Source: Gemmatimonadota bacterium (GTDB lineage Bacteria; Gemmatimonadota; Gemmatimonadetes; Gemmatimonadales; Gemmatimonadaceae). From it: 64,000 nucleotides of DNA. How positions within the stretch are numbered: position 1 is the first letter of the stretch; the number at the start of each line of letters is the position of its first letter. Below are positions 43,479-54,136 of the stretch, piece by piece. The notes below the pieces were generated by a model. It had not been told where the DNA came from. It did no database searches and worked only from the letters and a program-made list of their open reading frames with translations. The stretch covers positions 62,001 to 126,000 of the forward strand of contig JAQBPX010000027.1 in the NCBI GenBank assembly GCA_028287305.1. Direction: 5' to 3'. The position numbers and the translations under genes are program-made.

Positions 43479-44759
43479 ATGGCTGTCGCCTTGCGTCATA
43501 GAATGCTTGCCCTCCCGCTCGCGTTGGCCGCGATCGTCGGCATCTCCGCGTGCAGTGAGCAGCTGGAATCGGGACAGTCGTGCCCGTCGCTCTGCCCGCA
43601 GTCGCAGCTCGTGTTGCGCGACACCGTGATCGAGGCGGTGGACCTCGACACGACCCTCGTCGGCCTGCCCACGGTGGGCACCGAGGGCTTCCTGCTGGTG
43701 GCGTCGCTGGGGGACACGCTCGACACGCGGGCCATCATCCGCTACGACAGCCTGCCCACGGGCTTCGCCAAGGCAGCTGGTGCCGCGGAGACGCCGATCA
43801 CCACCGTGGACAGCGCGCGCGTGCAGTTCCGCATCCGCACGCCGGTGAAGCCCAAGGCACCCGTCACGATCGAGGTGTACGACGTGGACGCGCCCTCCGT
43901 GGGCCCGGACACGGCCGCGGCGCCACTGCTGGCGCTCTTCACCCCGGCGCGCCTGCTCGGCAGTCGCACCTTCGCGGTGGACTCGCTGGTGGACAGCGTG
44001 CGCGTGCCGCTCGACAACGCGAAGCTGCTCGCGAAGATCACCGCCAAGCAGCGCCTGCGCATCGGCGTGAAGCTGGTGAGCAGCGCGTCCGCGCAGCTCA
44101 ACATCGGCACCACGCAGTTCAGCGAGCAGGCCACGGTGAGCTTCCGCGCCACGCCCGACACGCTCGTCGCGCGCCTGGTGTCCACGCCGCTCTCCCGGAC
44201 GCCGCCGGACCTCGAGTTCCTGCAGGGCGACCTGGCGGATTACGTGATCGTGGCGAAGGCGAGCCCGCTCGCCGGCGACCGACTTTCCGTGGGCGGCGCG
44301 CCGACGCGTCGCTCGTACCTCCGCTTCGACGTGCCATCGAGCATCGTGGATTCGTCCACGGTGGTGCGCGCCACGCTGCAGGTCACGCAGGCGCCGCTGC
44401 GATTCGGTCCGAACGCCAAGGACACCATCAGCCTCTACGCGCAGGTGGTGCTCGCGAATGCGCGCGTCACCGAGATTGGGCGGCAGGCGCTCTTCCTCAG
44501 CTCCGTGGGGCAGTTCGGGCTCGACTCCCTGCGGCTGGTGCCTGCCGACAGCGGCCTGCGCCAGCTCGAGATGGTCTCGCTGCTGCGCGTCTGGGCGCTC
44601 AGTCCCATCACGGAGACGCCCCGCGCGATCGTGATTCGCTCCAGCTACGAGACGGAGGAGGGGATCCAGATCGACTTCTTCTCGCGTGAGGCGCCCAAGG
44701 CCGTGCGCCCGAGGCTTCGCATCACCTACGCTCCCCGCATTCCCCTGGCGCTCCCGTGA
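43479..44759 (+). CDS. Surface lipoprotein with DNRLRE-like beta domain
   Basis: A 426-aa lipoprotein. The lipobox GISAC puts the modified Cys at about residue 25. Residues about 40-215 are beta-rich without recognisable family. From about 240 the segment DYVIVAKASPLAGDRLSVGG, then RRSYLRFDVPSSIVDSSTVVRATLQVTQ, resembles the DNRLRE/disaggregatase-related beta-sandwich of secreted proteins. An ATG at 43503 is an alternative start that keeps the lipobox. It is followed directly by an outer-membrane-type protein (TGATG), so the two may work together at the cell surface. Confidence 0.7.
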   Translation: MAVALRHRMLALPLALAAIVGISACSEQLESGQSCPSLCPQSQLVLRDTVIEAVDLDTTLVGLPTVGTEGFLLVASLGDTLDTRAIIRYDSLPTGFAKAAGAAETPITTVDSARVQFRIRTPVKPKAPVTIEVYDVDAPSVGPDTAAAPLLALFTPARLLGSRTFAVDSLVDSVRVPLDNAKLLAKITAKQRLRIGVKLVSSASAQLNIGTTQFSEQATVSFRATPDTLVARLVSTPLSRTPPDLEFLQGDLADYVIVAKASPLAGDRLSVGGAPTRRSYLRFDVPSSIVDSSTVVRATLQVTQAPLRFGPNAKDTISLYAQVVLANARVTEIGRQALFLSSVGQFGLDSLRLVPADSGLRQLEMVSLLRVWALSPITETPRAIVIRSSYETEEGIQIDFFSREAPKAVRPRLRITYAPRIPLALP

Positions 44760-45895
44760 TGCCCTCCCTTCGATACGTGGCCGCGGCCGCGCTGCTCACC
44801 CTCGTCGCGTCGAGGCTGGACGCGCAGGGCTCCCTCAGCACGCAGGGCTTCGGCTATCCCCCGGGCCAGTTCGGCACGCGCGCGCTCGCCACCGGCGGCG
44901 CGCTGGCCGAGATCGACCCGGTGACGCCAGTGAATCCCGCGTCCATCACGGGCGCGCTCACGTCGCTCATCTTCTTCCAGATCGAGCCCGAGTACCGCAA
45001 GGTCACGAGCGGCGGGAGCACGCAGTCGAGCTCCATCGCGCGCTACCCGCTGATCTTCGGCGCGCTGCCCTTCGGCCAGCGCTGGACGCTTTCCGTCTCC
45101 TCGAGCACGCTCCTCGATCGCACCTTCGAGACGTCGTCGCGCCGCACGTCGTTCCTCGGGCCCGACACGGTGCTCTCCACGGAGCACTTCCGCAGCGACG
45201 GATCCATCAATGACCTCCGCCTGGCCGTGGGATTCATCCCGCGCGCCGGCATTCGACTTGGCTTCGGCCTGCACGGCCTCACCGGCAGCGACCGGCTGAG
45301 CCTCACCGACGCCTTCGACGACACCACCCGCTACGGCAGCGTGACGCATGCGCGCGTCATCACGTACTCCGGCGCGGCGCTCTCCGTGGGCGGAGAACTC
45401 TTCGCCCTGGACAAGGGCAGCATCGCGCTCTCGTACCGCCGCGGGCTCGGCCTGAACACGAGCGTGCAGGACACGACGATTTCGCGTGCGAACGCCCCCG
45501 ACCGGCTCGGCCTGTCGGCCGCGTTCACGGGCATCAATGGCACCACGCTCGCCGTGCGTGCCGCGCACGACAGCTGGTCGCGCATGAACGGGCTTGGCGG
45601 GGTCACGTCGAATGCCGTGGACTCGTGGGACACCGGCGCGGGTGCCGACGTGCAGGGTCCTCGCGTGGGCGACTACGTGCTGATGTTGCGCGCCGGCGGC
45701 CGGTGGCGCACGCTCCCCTTCCAGGCGGGCGGGCACTCGGTCACCGAGCAGTCGTGGTCGGCGGGGCTCGGGAGCTCGCTGTCGCAGGGACGCGTGCACG
45801 TGGACCTGGCCGCGGTGCACTCGACGCGCAGCGCGCCGGTGGGGAGCAAGGAGTCCGCGTGGACGTTGAGCGCGGGCCTCATGATCCGCCCCTGA
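44759..45895 (+). CDS. Predicted outer-membrane beta-barrel protein
   Basis: A 378-aa protein. The signal peptide MPSLRYVAAAALLTLVASRL ends near DAQ. The mature start FGYPPGQFGTRALATGGALAEIDPVTPVNPASI resembles FadL/PorV-type barrel proteins (NPASI turn). The rest alternates amphipathic strands (LRLAVGFIPRAGIRLGFGL, GGELFALDKGSIALSYRRGL, LTLSAGLMIRP-like end). No ligand can be assigned. The GTG at 44756 is an equal alternative start. It is coupled to the lipoprotein gene. Confidence 0.7.
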   Translation: MPSLRYVAAAALLTLVASRLDAQGSLSTQGFGYPPGQFGTRALATGGALAEIDPVTPVNPASITGALTSLIFFQIEPEYRKVTSGGSTQSSSIARYPLIFGALPFGQRWTLSVSSSTLLDRTFETSSRRTSFLGPDTVLSTEHFRSDGSINDLRLAVGFIPRAGIRLGFGLHGLTGSDRLSLTDAFDDTTRYGSVTHARVITYSGAALSVGGELFALDKGSIALSYRRGLGLNTSVQDTTISRANAPDRLGLSAAFTGINGTTLAVRAAHDSWSRMNGLGGVTSNAVDSWDTGAGADVQGPRVGDYVLMLRAGGRWRTLPFQAGGHSVTEQSWSAGLGSSLSQGRVHVDLAAVHSTRSAPVGSKESAWTLSAGLMIRP

Positions 45896-45914
45896 TCCGA
45901 TAACGGCCACGATC

Positions 45915-47102
45915 GTGGACTCCAGCGCCCCGGCATCAGACGCCCCACTGATCCTCGTGGCCGACGACGTGGCCGCCAACGTCGAGCTGCTCTTCGACCA
46001 GCTGCACGTGCTCGGCTATCGCGTGGTCTCCGCGTACGATGGGCCGAGCGCCGTGGCCGCCTGCTTCGAGCAGAAGCCCGACCTCTGCATCCTCGACGTC
46101 TCCATGCCGGCGGGCGACCTGTCCGTGGACGACCGCTCCACGGGATTCGAGGTGTGCCGCCGCATCAAGCGCGACCCGCGCACCGCGCGCATTCCCGTCA
46201 TCTTCGTCACCGCGCTCAACGACACCACCGATCGCGTGAAGGCGATCGAGGCCGGCGGAGACGACTTCCTCACCAAGCCGCACAATCGCCTGGTGCTGGG
46301 CGCTCGCGTCCGCAGCCTGCTCAAGCTCAAGGCCGCCACCGATGCGCTGGAGGAAAGCTCGCGCAAGCAGCGCGAGCTGGAGAAGGTGCGCGACGACCTG
46401 ATGAAGATGATCGTGCACGACCTCAAGTCGCCCCTCACCTCGGTGCTTGCAACTCTCGAGATGATGCTCGATGGCGACTTCGGGCCCATCACGCCCGACC
46501 AGAAGCGCGCGATCGGCGAGGCCGAGTCGAAGTCGGAAGACCTGCTCGCACTGATCGAGGACCTGCTCGAGGTGCGGCGCATCGAGGAGACCACGCTCAC
46601 GCTGAACCTCGAGCCGATCGCGCCGGCGGCGCTGCTCGGCGAGGTGGTGCACGAGTGGTCGCACCGATTCCACCAGGAGGGCGCCGTCGCCAGCGTGGAC
46701 GTCACCGACGAGGCGCCGCTCTTCGAGGCCGACAAGCCACTGCTCCGGCGCGTGTTCAGCAACCTGGTGCAGAACGCCATCTCGCACTCGGCCATCGCCA
46801 TCACGCTCACGCTCAGCGCGCGAAAGGAAGGGGACGGCATCCTCTTCACGGTGGCGGACAACGGCCCGGGCATCCCGCCGGAATATCACGAGGTGATCTT
46901 CCGGAAGTTCGAGCAGGTCAAGACCGCCAACGCGCCGCGCGTGCGTAGCTCCGGATTGGGCCTGGCCTTCTGCAAGCTGGTGGTGGATGCGCATGGCGGC
47001 CGCATCTGGGTGCAGAGCACCGAGGGGCAGGGAAGCGCATTCCACTTCACGCTGCCCGTCAAGCCGCCCACGCGGGTGGTGGACGTCGTCGCGCAGGGCT
47101 GA
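45915..47102 (+). CDS. Soluble receiver-histidine kinase hybrid
   Basis: A 395-aa cytoplasmic protein. The N-terminal receiver (LILVADDVAANVELL, phosphoacceptor in CILDVSMP, VTALND, and Lys in LTKPHN) is about 125 residues. A coiled-coil linker (EESSRKQRELEKVRDDLMK) leads to a HisKA domain with His in IVHDLKSPLTSVLAT and an ATPase domain (NLVQNAISHS, DNGPGIPPEYHEVIFRKFEQV, SGLGLAFCKL). There is no membrane segment or other sensor domain. A receiver in front of a kinase suggests it is activated by an upstream kinase. GTG start; no partner adjacent. Confidence 0.9.
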   Translation: MDSSAPASDAPLILVADDVAANVELLFDQLHVLGYRVVSAYDGPSAVAACFEQKPDLCILDVSMPAGDLSVDDRSTGFEVCRRIKRDPRTARIPVIFVTALNDTTDRVKAIEAGGDDFLTKPHNRLVLGARVRSLLKLKAATDALEESSRKQRELEKVRDDLMKMIVHDLKSPLTSVLATLEMMLDGDFGPITPDQKRAIGEAESKSEDLLALIEDLLEVRRIEETTLTLNLEPIAPAALLGEVVHEWSHRFHQEGAVASVDVTDEAPLFEADKPLLRRVFSNLVQNAISHSAIAITLTLSARKEGDGILFTVADNGPGIPPEYHEVIFRKFEQVKTANAPRVRSSGLGLAFCKLVVDAHGGRIWVQSTEGQGSAFHFTLPVKPPTRVVDVVAQG

Positions 47103-47128
47103 GCCGGCGCGGCGGGGCCCCTCCACGC

Positions 47129-47134
47129 TATCTT
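47129..47134 (+). promoter_or_regulatory. -10 box for miaB (leaderless)
   Basis: TATCTT, 6 nt before the ATG at 47141 (3 nt before an ATG at 47138). No Shine-Dalgarno sequence; the -35 is not clear. Confidence 0.5.
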
Positions 47135-47140
47135 TCGATG

Positions 47141-48481
47141 ATGGAAACGTCCCGCCCCACCGTCTACATCGAGACGTACGGCTGCCAGATGAACGTGAGC
47201 GATTCCGAGCTGATGCTCGGGAAGCTCGCGGCCAGTGGCTACACGCCGGTGGACGTGCCCGATGGCGCGGACGTGATTCTCGTGAACACCTGCGCCATTC
47301 GCGACCACGCCGAGCAGCGCGTGATCGGGCGGCTGGGTGAGCTCAAGCGGCACATGACGGCCACGTCCATCATGGGCGTCACCGGCTGCATGGCGCAGCG
47401 ACTTGGGCCGCAGCTGCTGGAGAAGGCGAAGCACGTCTCGCTGGTGGTTGGGCCCGATGGTTACCGCACGCTGCCGGCCATGGTCGACAGTGCGCGCAAC
47501 GGGCAGCGCACCATCGCGACCACCTTCGACATGGAAGAGCACTACGAGGACTTCACGCCGCGCCGCTTCGACAAGGTCAAGGCCTGGATCCCGGTGCAGC
47601 GAGGCTGCGATTACCGCTGCACGTACTGCATCGTGCCCACCACGCGCGGCTCGGAACGAAGCCGGCAGCTCCCGGACGTCGTCCGGGAGGTGGAGGGCGT
47701 GGTGAGCGAGGGGATGACCGAGGTGGTGCTGCTCGGCCAGACCGTGAACTCCTACAACGATGGCACGCACGACTTCGCCGACCTGCTGCGTGCCGTGGGC
47801 GCGGTGCGCGGCATCCGTCGCGTGCGCTATACCAGCCCACACCCGAACGACTTCAGCGACCGCGTGATTCGTGCGATGGCCGAGGTGCCCACGGTGTGCG
47901 AGCACGTGCACCTGCCGATGCAGAGTGGCTCGACGAAGACGCTCAAGCGCATGTTGCGCCGCTACACGCGTGAGGGATACGCGGAGTGCGTGCAGAAGCT
48001 GCGCGCCGCCATTCCCGGGCTGAGCATCACCACGGACATCATCGTCGGCTTTCCCGGCGAGACCGACGCCGACTTCGAGGAGACGCTCAGCGCCGTGCGC
48101 GAGCTCGGCTTCGCCGACGCGTTCATGTTCATCTTCTCGCCGCGCGACGGCACCCCGGCCACGCGCATGCCGGAAGAGCTCACGGTGCCGCAGGACGTTG
48201 CCGCCGAGCGGATGGCGCGCCTGGTGGAGACCGTCCGCGCCGGTGCGCGCGCGCTGAACCTGACGCAGCTGGGCCAGCGCCGCGAGGTGCTGGTGGAGCG
48301 CGAGGCGAAGCGCGGTGAGGCGATGGTGCTCGCGCGCTCGCGCGACTTCCGCAGCGTGCTGGTGCCGGGCGACGCCACCCTGCTTGGGCAGTATCTCACG
48401 GTGGAGCTCACGGGGACCACCGGGTCCACTTTCACGGGACAGATCGTGTCGGAAAGGGCCGCTCTGCCGCTGGCCGGGTAG
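47141..48481 (+). CDS. miaB: tRNA-2-methylthio-N6-dimethylallyladenosine synthase MiaB
   Basis: A 446-aa radical-SAM methylthiotransferase modifying A37 of tRNAs. The N-terminal UPF0004 domain holds three cluster cysteines (YGCQMN, NTCAIRDHA, TGCMAQ). The radical-SAM CxxxCxxC reads CDYRCTYC in PVQRGCDYRCTYCIVP. The C-terminal TRAM domain covers about the last 65 residues. The start at 47141 is favoured by promoter spacing; 47138 adds one residue. It is MiaB rather than RimO or MtaB by the YIETYGCQMN start. Confidence 0.95.
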   Translation: METSRPTVYIETYGCQMNVSDSELMLGKLAASGYTPVDVPDGADVILVNTCAIRDHAEQRVIGRLGELKRHMTATSIMGVTGCMAQRLGPQLLEKAKHVSLVVGPDGYRTLPAMVDSARNGQRTIATTFDMEEHYEDFTPRRFDKVKAWIPVQRGCDYRCTYCIVPTTRGSERSRQLPDVVREVEGVVSEGMTEVVLLGQTVNSYNDGTHDFADLLRAVGAVRGIRRVRYTSPHPNDFSDRVIRAMAEVPTVCEHVHLPMQSGSTKTLKRMLRRYTREGYAECVQKLRAAIPGLSITTDIIVGFPGETDADFEETLSAVRELGFADAFMFIFSPRDGTPATRMPEELTVPQDVAAERMARLVETVRAGARALNLTQLGQRREVLVEREAKRGEAMVLARSRDFRSVLVPGDATLLGQYLTVELTGTTGSTFTGQIVSERAALPLAG

Positions 48482-48483
48482 AA

Positions 48484-48704
48484 CTGCAGGGGCTTCGGTA
48501 ACAGCGAGGCGTGGGGCTTCTGGCGGGGGCTGCAGTCGTCGGGCTGCGGTAACGTCGGCGTCGGGCTTCTGGCTGGAACAGATTCGGCTGGAGGAAGTTC
48601 CCCGCAGCCTCGCCGTTCAAGCCTGAGGCCTGTAGCCGCTCCGACCGCAGCCTGAAGACCCAAGCCCCAGCCAGAAGCCACAAGCCACGCAGTTACCGCA
48701 GCCC
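48484..48704 (+). repeat. Direct and inverted repeats filling the miaB-comEC gap
   Basis: The 287-nt space 48482-48768 has no supported gene. It holds two direct, imperfect copies of a unit with a GGTAAC core and GGGCTTCTGGC, the first from about 48488 and the second at 48541-48576. An inverted third copy lies at 48667-48704. Perfect 13-bp inverted pairs are GGGCTGCGGTAAC (48541-48553) with GTTACCGCAGCCC (48692-48704), and GGCTTCTGGCTGG (48564-48576) with CCAGCCAGAAGCC (48667-48679). The loop is about 90 nt. Confidence 0.75.
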
Positions 48705-48768
48705 AGATTCGGTCCGACGGGCGTGAAACGGATGCAACACAGCAAGAGCTGCGTGCCCAGTCTGGGCA

Positions 48769-51012
48769 ATGCCCCTGGTCACCGCACTGCTGCTCGCCTG
48801 GGTGGGAGGGCTGCTCCTCGGCTTCGCCGCGCTCGAGGGCGCGTTCGTCGCGCTCGTGCTCGGCGGCGTGCTGGTGACTGCCAGCTGGACGCTGCTCGAG
48901 CGCCGGCGCGTGATTCCCGCGCTGCTCGTGTCGGGACTCGCGGCGTGGGGCGTCGCCACCGCAACGAAGCGCGAGGACGACGACTGTGCCCGCCAGGCGG
49001 CGCGCGACGTCGGCTGGACTGCGCGCCTGGATGAATTCGCAGAGCCGGGCGCGATGGTCCACGCGTCGCTGGAACGCTGTCACGCGCGACTGATCCTCTT
49101 CGTGGCCTCCGGCTCCGCGCAGGCCGGCGCGCGCGTGCGCATCATCGGCAGCGTGCGCGACCGCCTCGGGCCACGCAGCGACCGGCTCGCGATCGAGAAT
49201 GCGGCCGTGCGGCAGCTGGATCCGCCGTCGCTCCTGATGCGCTGGCGCACGCGCGCCACGGCATCCGTGAATCGCGTGTTCTGGCGCGATGCACCGCTGG
49301 CGCGCGCGCTGCTCGTCGCGGACATGAACGGCATCGACCCGGATGTGCGCGATGCGTTCGCGCGCTCCGGGCTGGCCCATGCACTCTCGATCTCCGGGCT
49401 GCACGTGGGCATCCTCGCCCTCGCGCTCACCCTGCTCGGGCGGATGCTGGGACTCACGCGCGCCTGGGCAGACGTCGTCACGGTGGCGGTGCTCGCCACC
49501 TATGTCGCCATGATCGGTGCGCCGCCGCCGGCGGTGCGCAGCGCGGCGATGTTGCTCGCGTTGCTGGTCGCGCGATGGCGCGGGCGACCCACGTCGCCCT
49601 GGGCGACGCTCGCCGTCGGCGCCGCATTTCCCCTCTACGATCCCCGGCTCGTGCTCGACCTCGGCTGGCAACTCAGCGTGATTGGCGTCTCGGCGCTGAT
49701 CGCCTCCGAGGCGCTCGCGAGGCGTCTCGCGCAATCGCACGCCCGCTTCCATTCCCCCTGGCTGCGCGGCATGCTGGCATCGGTCATCGCGAGCGCGGCG
49801 TCCTCTCCCCTCGTCGCCTGGCACTTCGGGCGCTTCTCCCTCATCGGGCCGGTGGCGAACCTCGTCGCAGGTCCCGTGATCGGCGTTGCACAGCCCATGC
49901 TCTTCATGGGGCTCGCGCTGTCGGCGCTGAAGCCCGTCGCGCAGTTCGTGGGCGACGCCGTGCATCCCCTGCTCTGGCTCTTCACCTGGATCGCCGAGCG
50001 GTGCGCGGCGATTCCGTATGCAGCGCTCGACGTCACGCCCGATGCGCTCGGCGCGCTCGTGGCGGGGATCGCGGTGTCGGCCATGCTCGCGGCGTGCGTG
50101 ATGCGCCACCCCGGCGTCGCCCTCGCCACGTCGGCCGCCGCCATCACGCTGCTCGTGTGGCGGCCGCTGATCCGGGCGGGCGCCGCGCAGACGGAGCTGG
50201 TGATGCTCGACGTGGGCCAGGGCGACGCCCTCGCGCTCCATACGCGCGGCAATCACTGGGTGCTCTTCGACGCCGGCGGCGCGTCGCCCGGCAGCGACGA
50301 GGGCGCGCGCACGGTGGTGCCGTACGTGAGTCGCGCGGGCGGCGACGTCGAGGCACTCATCCTCTCGCATCCGCACACCGACCACGTGGGCGGGGCGCCG
50401 AGCGCGATCGCGGCGCTGCACCCGCGGCGCTACCTGGACGCGGCCTTCGCCGGCGACGCGAGCGCCTATCGCGCGTCGCTCGTGGCCGCGCGCGCGGCGC
50501 ATGCCGCATGGCATCGCGTGATGCCGGGCGAGCGCATGCTGGTGGACGAGGCGATGATCGAGGTGCTCGCACCGGACTCCGCGTGGACGGCCGGCCTTGC
50601 AGACCCGAACAACGCGAGCGTGGTGGTGATGGTGCAGGTGGGACGCGTCCGCATGCTGCTCACCGGCGACGCGGAGACGCCCGAGGAGGAATGGATGCTG
50701 TCGCATGGCGGGCAGCTGCAGGCGGACATCCTCAAGGTGGCGCACCACGGAAGCGCCACGAGCTCCACGCCGGAGTTCCTGGACGCGGTGCGGCCGCGGC
50801 TGGCGCTGGTGTCGGTGGGTGCGGGCAATCGCTACGGCCACCCGAGCGCGGACGTGATGTCACGGCTGGCCCGCGCAGGGGCACAGGTGGTGCGTACCGA
50901 CCGGCTCGGCACCGTGGTCGTCCGGACCGACGGCAACTCGATCGAGGTCAACGCTCACGGAGACCGATGGACGCTGGCACCACGCGGCGCGGCGGCGCGC
51001 GCTCCACCCTGA
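48769..51012 (+). CDS. comEC: ComEC/Rec2 DNA-uptake channel
   Basis: A 747-aa polytopic inner-membrane protein for import of single-stranded DNA. Two N-terminal hydrophobic helices and an OB-like segment (RVRIIGSVRDRLG) precede the Competence domain of about eight helices with GLAHALSISGLHVGILAL. The C-terminal metallo-beta-lactamase-like domain has LDVGQGDAL, LSHPHTDHVGG and HHGSATSSTPEFL. Length is normal. It is the only competence gene in view. It shares a base with the stop/start of the next gene. Confidence 0.95.
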   Translation: MPLVTALLLAWVGGLLLGFAALEGAFVALVLGGVLVTASWTLLERRRVIPALLVSGLAAWGVATATKREDDDCARQAARDVGWTARLDEFAEPGAMVHASLERCHARLILFVASGSAQAGARVRIIGSVRDRLGPRSDRLAIENAAVRQLDPPSLLMRWRTRATASVNRVFWRDAPLARALLVADMNGIDPDVRDAFARSGLAHALSISGLHVGILALALTLLGRMLGLTRAWADVVTVAVLATYVAMIGAPPPAVRSAAMLLALLVARWRGRPTSPWATLAVGAAFPLYDPRLVLDLGWQLSVIGVSALIASEALARRLAQSHARFHSPWLRGMLASVIASAASSPLVAWHFGRFSLIGPVANLVAGPVIGVAQPMLFMGLALSALKPVAQFVGDAVHPLLWLFTWIAERCAAIPYAALDVTPDALGALVAGIAVSAMLAACVMRHPGVALATSAAAITLLVWRPLIRAGAAQTELVMLDVGQGDALALHTRGNHWVLFDAGGASPGSDEGARTVVPYVSRAGGDVEALILSHPHTDHVGGAPSAIAALHPRRYLDAAFAGDASAYRASLVAARAAHAAWHRVMPGERMLVDEAMIEVLAPDSAWTAGLADPNNASVVVMVQVGRVRMLLTGDAETPEEEWMLSHGGQLQADILKVAHHGSATSSTPEFLDAVRPRLALVSVGAGNRYGHPSADVMSRLARAGAQVVRTDRLGTVVVRTDGNSIEVNAHGDRWTLAPRGAAARAPP

Positions 51013-51389
51013 TGCGCTGGGCTGCGCATTTCATCATCGGAGAACAGGTCACCCTGCCGGCGGCGCTCCTCGAGCGCTGGCCCGAGCTGGGTCGCGTGCG
51101 CTGGCGACGGGGTGGCCTGCCGCCGCGCGTCGCCGGCTGGTGCCTGGGGCAGCCCACGGTGTCGGCCGTGACGCTGTGGTCAAATGTGTACCTGGGACAC
51201 GCTGCCCCGCTCGACGAGGAACTCCTCTTGCACGAGTTCCGGCACGTAGATCAGTTTGTTTCCGATCCACTCTTTGCGGTGCGTTACATCGTGGAGAGCA
51301 TCCGGCGCGGCTATCACCAGAACCGGTTCGAGGTGGACGCCCGCGACTACGCGGCCGCCCGCCTCCGCTCCGGCAGGGCCTCCCCCTAA
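51012..51389 (+). CDS. Small HExxH protein, DUF4157-like, unknown function
   Basis: A 125-aa protein. It has a possible zinc motif HEFRHVDQF with a later YHQNRFEVDARDYA that could give a third ligand, resembling the core of DUF4157-type metallopeptidase-like domains. No signal peptide. LWSNVYLGHAAPLDEELLLHEF is the most conserved-looking stretch. Its ATG overlaps the comEC stop by one base, so it is translationally linked to comEC. I cannot assign a reaction. Confidence 0.7.
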   Translation: MRWAAHFIIGEQVTLPAALLERWPELGRVRWRRGGLPPRVAGWCLGQPTVSAVTLWSNVYLGHAAPLDEELLLHEFRHVDQFVSDPLFAVRYIVESIRRGYHQNRFEVDARDYAAARLRSGRASP

Positions 51390-51393
51390 TTCC

Positions 51394-51400
51394 AGGACGG
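51394..51400 (+). promoter_or_regulatory. Shine-Dalgarno AGGACGG for fbp
   Basis: AGGACGG ends 4 nt before the GTG at 51405 (AGGA centre about 9 nt away) and fixes this GTG as the fbp start. Confidence 0.55.
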
Positions 51401-51404
51401 TTTC

Positions 51405-52433
51405 GTGGTCAAGCACACCGCGACCTCGGTCGTGACGATCGAGCGCTTCATCATCGAGCAGGAGCGCCTGCACCCGGAAGCCACGGGTGAGCTCTCGGGC
51501 ATCCTCTACGACATGGCGCTGGCTGCCAAGATGATCGCGAGCAAGGTGCGCAGCGCCGGACTGGCCGACATCCTCGGCTCCGCCGAGAACGAGAATGTGC
51601 AGGGCGAGATGCAGCAGCGCCTGGACGTGCTGGCCAACGAGATGATCGTGAAGGCCATGGACCATGGTGGCCGCCTGTGCGCCATGGCCTCCGAGGAGGA
51701 GCCCGGCATCATCTCGATTCCCGAGCAGTTCCGCTGCGGCAAGTACTGCCTGCTCTTCGACCCGCTCGACGGGTCGTCCAACATCGACGTCAACGTGCCG
51801 GTGGGCACGATCTTCTCCGTGGTGCGCAAGATCACGCGCGGCAAGCACGGCGAGATGGAGGACATGCTGCAGCCGGGGCGCCGCCAGGTCGCGGCGGGTT
51901 ACGTCATCTACGGATCGAGCACCATGCTCGTGTACACCACGGGGCAGGGTGCACACGGCTTCACGCTCGACCCGTCCATCGGCGAGTTCCTGCTCTCGCA
52001 CCCGAACATCCGCATTCCCGACGACGGACGCTATCTCTCGGTGAACGATTCGTACGAGCAGCACTGGGACGACGACGTGAAGCTGCTGATGCGCCGCTAT
52101 CGCGGCCTCGACGGCGGCGGCAAGCCGCTGAGCGGGCGCTACGTGGGTTCCCTGGTGGCCGATTTTCATCGCAACCTTCTCGGCGGGGGAATCTTCGCGT
52201 ACCCCGCGAACCGCAAGTCGCCCAAGGGCAAGCTGCGGCTGCTCTATGAGGCGAACCCCCTCTCGTTCATCGTGGAAGAGGCTGGGGGCGGCGCGATCGA
52301 CGGCGTGCGCGACGTGATGAACATCGACCCCACCGAGCTGCACCAGCGCACGCCGCTCTACATCGGCAGCAAGAGCGCCGTGGAGCAGGCCAGGCAGCTG
52401 CTGTCGGGGAGGTCGGAGCTGGTGGGCGCGTAG
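51405..52433 (+). CDS. fbp: Class I fructose-1,6-bisphosphatase
   Basis: A 342-aa gluconeogenic phosphatase making fructose 6-phosphate. Metal and active-site motifs include SEEEPGII and [24 protein letters not shown], and the sugar-phosphate site is around [24 protein letters not shown] and [20 protein letters not shown]. These identify class I (eukaryote-like) Fbp rather than GlpX. The GTG start has a good Shine-Dalgarno sequence. It is separated by 84 nt, which includes a G-rich element, from the mutase gene. Confidence 0.96.
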   Translation: MVKHTATSVVTIERFIIEQERLHPEATGELSGILYDMALAAKMIASKVRSAGLADILGSAENENVQGEMQQRLDVLANEMIVKAMDHGGRLCAMASEEEPGIISIPEQFRCGKYCLLFDPLDGSSNIDVNVPVGTIFSVVRKITRGKHGEMEDMLQPGRRQVAAGYVIYGSSTMLVYTTGQGAHGFTLDPSIGEFLLSHPNIRIPDDGRYLSVNDSYEQHWDDDVKLLMRRYRGLDGGGKPLSGRYVGSLVADFHRNLLGGGIFAYPANRKSPKGKLRLLYEANPLSFIVEEAGGGAIDGVRDVMNIDPTELHQRTPLYIGSKSAVEQARQLLSGRSELVGA

Positions 52434-52444
52434 GACAGGTCTGA

Positions 52445-52504
52445 GGGGTTGGGGAGCTGGGGAGCTGGGGACAGCAGTCCTCAGCCCCTCAGCCCCTCTC
52501 CCCC
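52445..52504 (+). repeat. G-quadruplex motif and facing C-tracts between fbp and mutase
   Basis: Four G4 tracts (52445-48, 52451-54, 52459-62, 52467-70) are separated by TT, AGCT and AGCT, a textbook intramolecular G-quadruplex pattern. It is followed by C-tracts at 52485-88, 52493-96 and 52500-04. CTGAGGGG (52441-52448) and CCCCTCAG (52485-52492) are inverted. The element ends at the -10 box of the mutase gene. Confidence 0.7.
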
Positions 52505-52510
52505 TATCTT
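52505..52510 (+). promoter_or_regulatory. -10 box for mutase gene (leaderless)
   Basis: TATCTT, 7 nt before the ATG at 52518, with no Shine-Dalgarno sequence. The upstream -35 position falls inside the C-tract half of the G-rich element. Confidence 0.55.
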
Positions 52511-52517
52511 TTCCTGC

Positions 52518-54101
<1,584 letters not shown>

Positions 54102-54136
54102 CTTCTCCTTGCGCCACGGCCGGTTCGTGCGGATCT

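Noticed and set aside
47962-50841. 959-codon - strand frame opposite miaB and comEC
   Set aside because: Covers two well-identified + strand genes and a repeat-filled gap, has no motif, and shows His/Arg-rich shadow composition.
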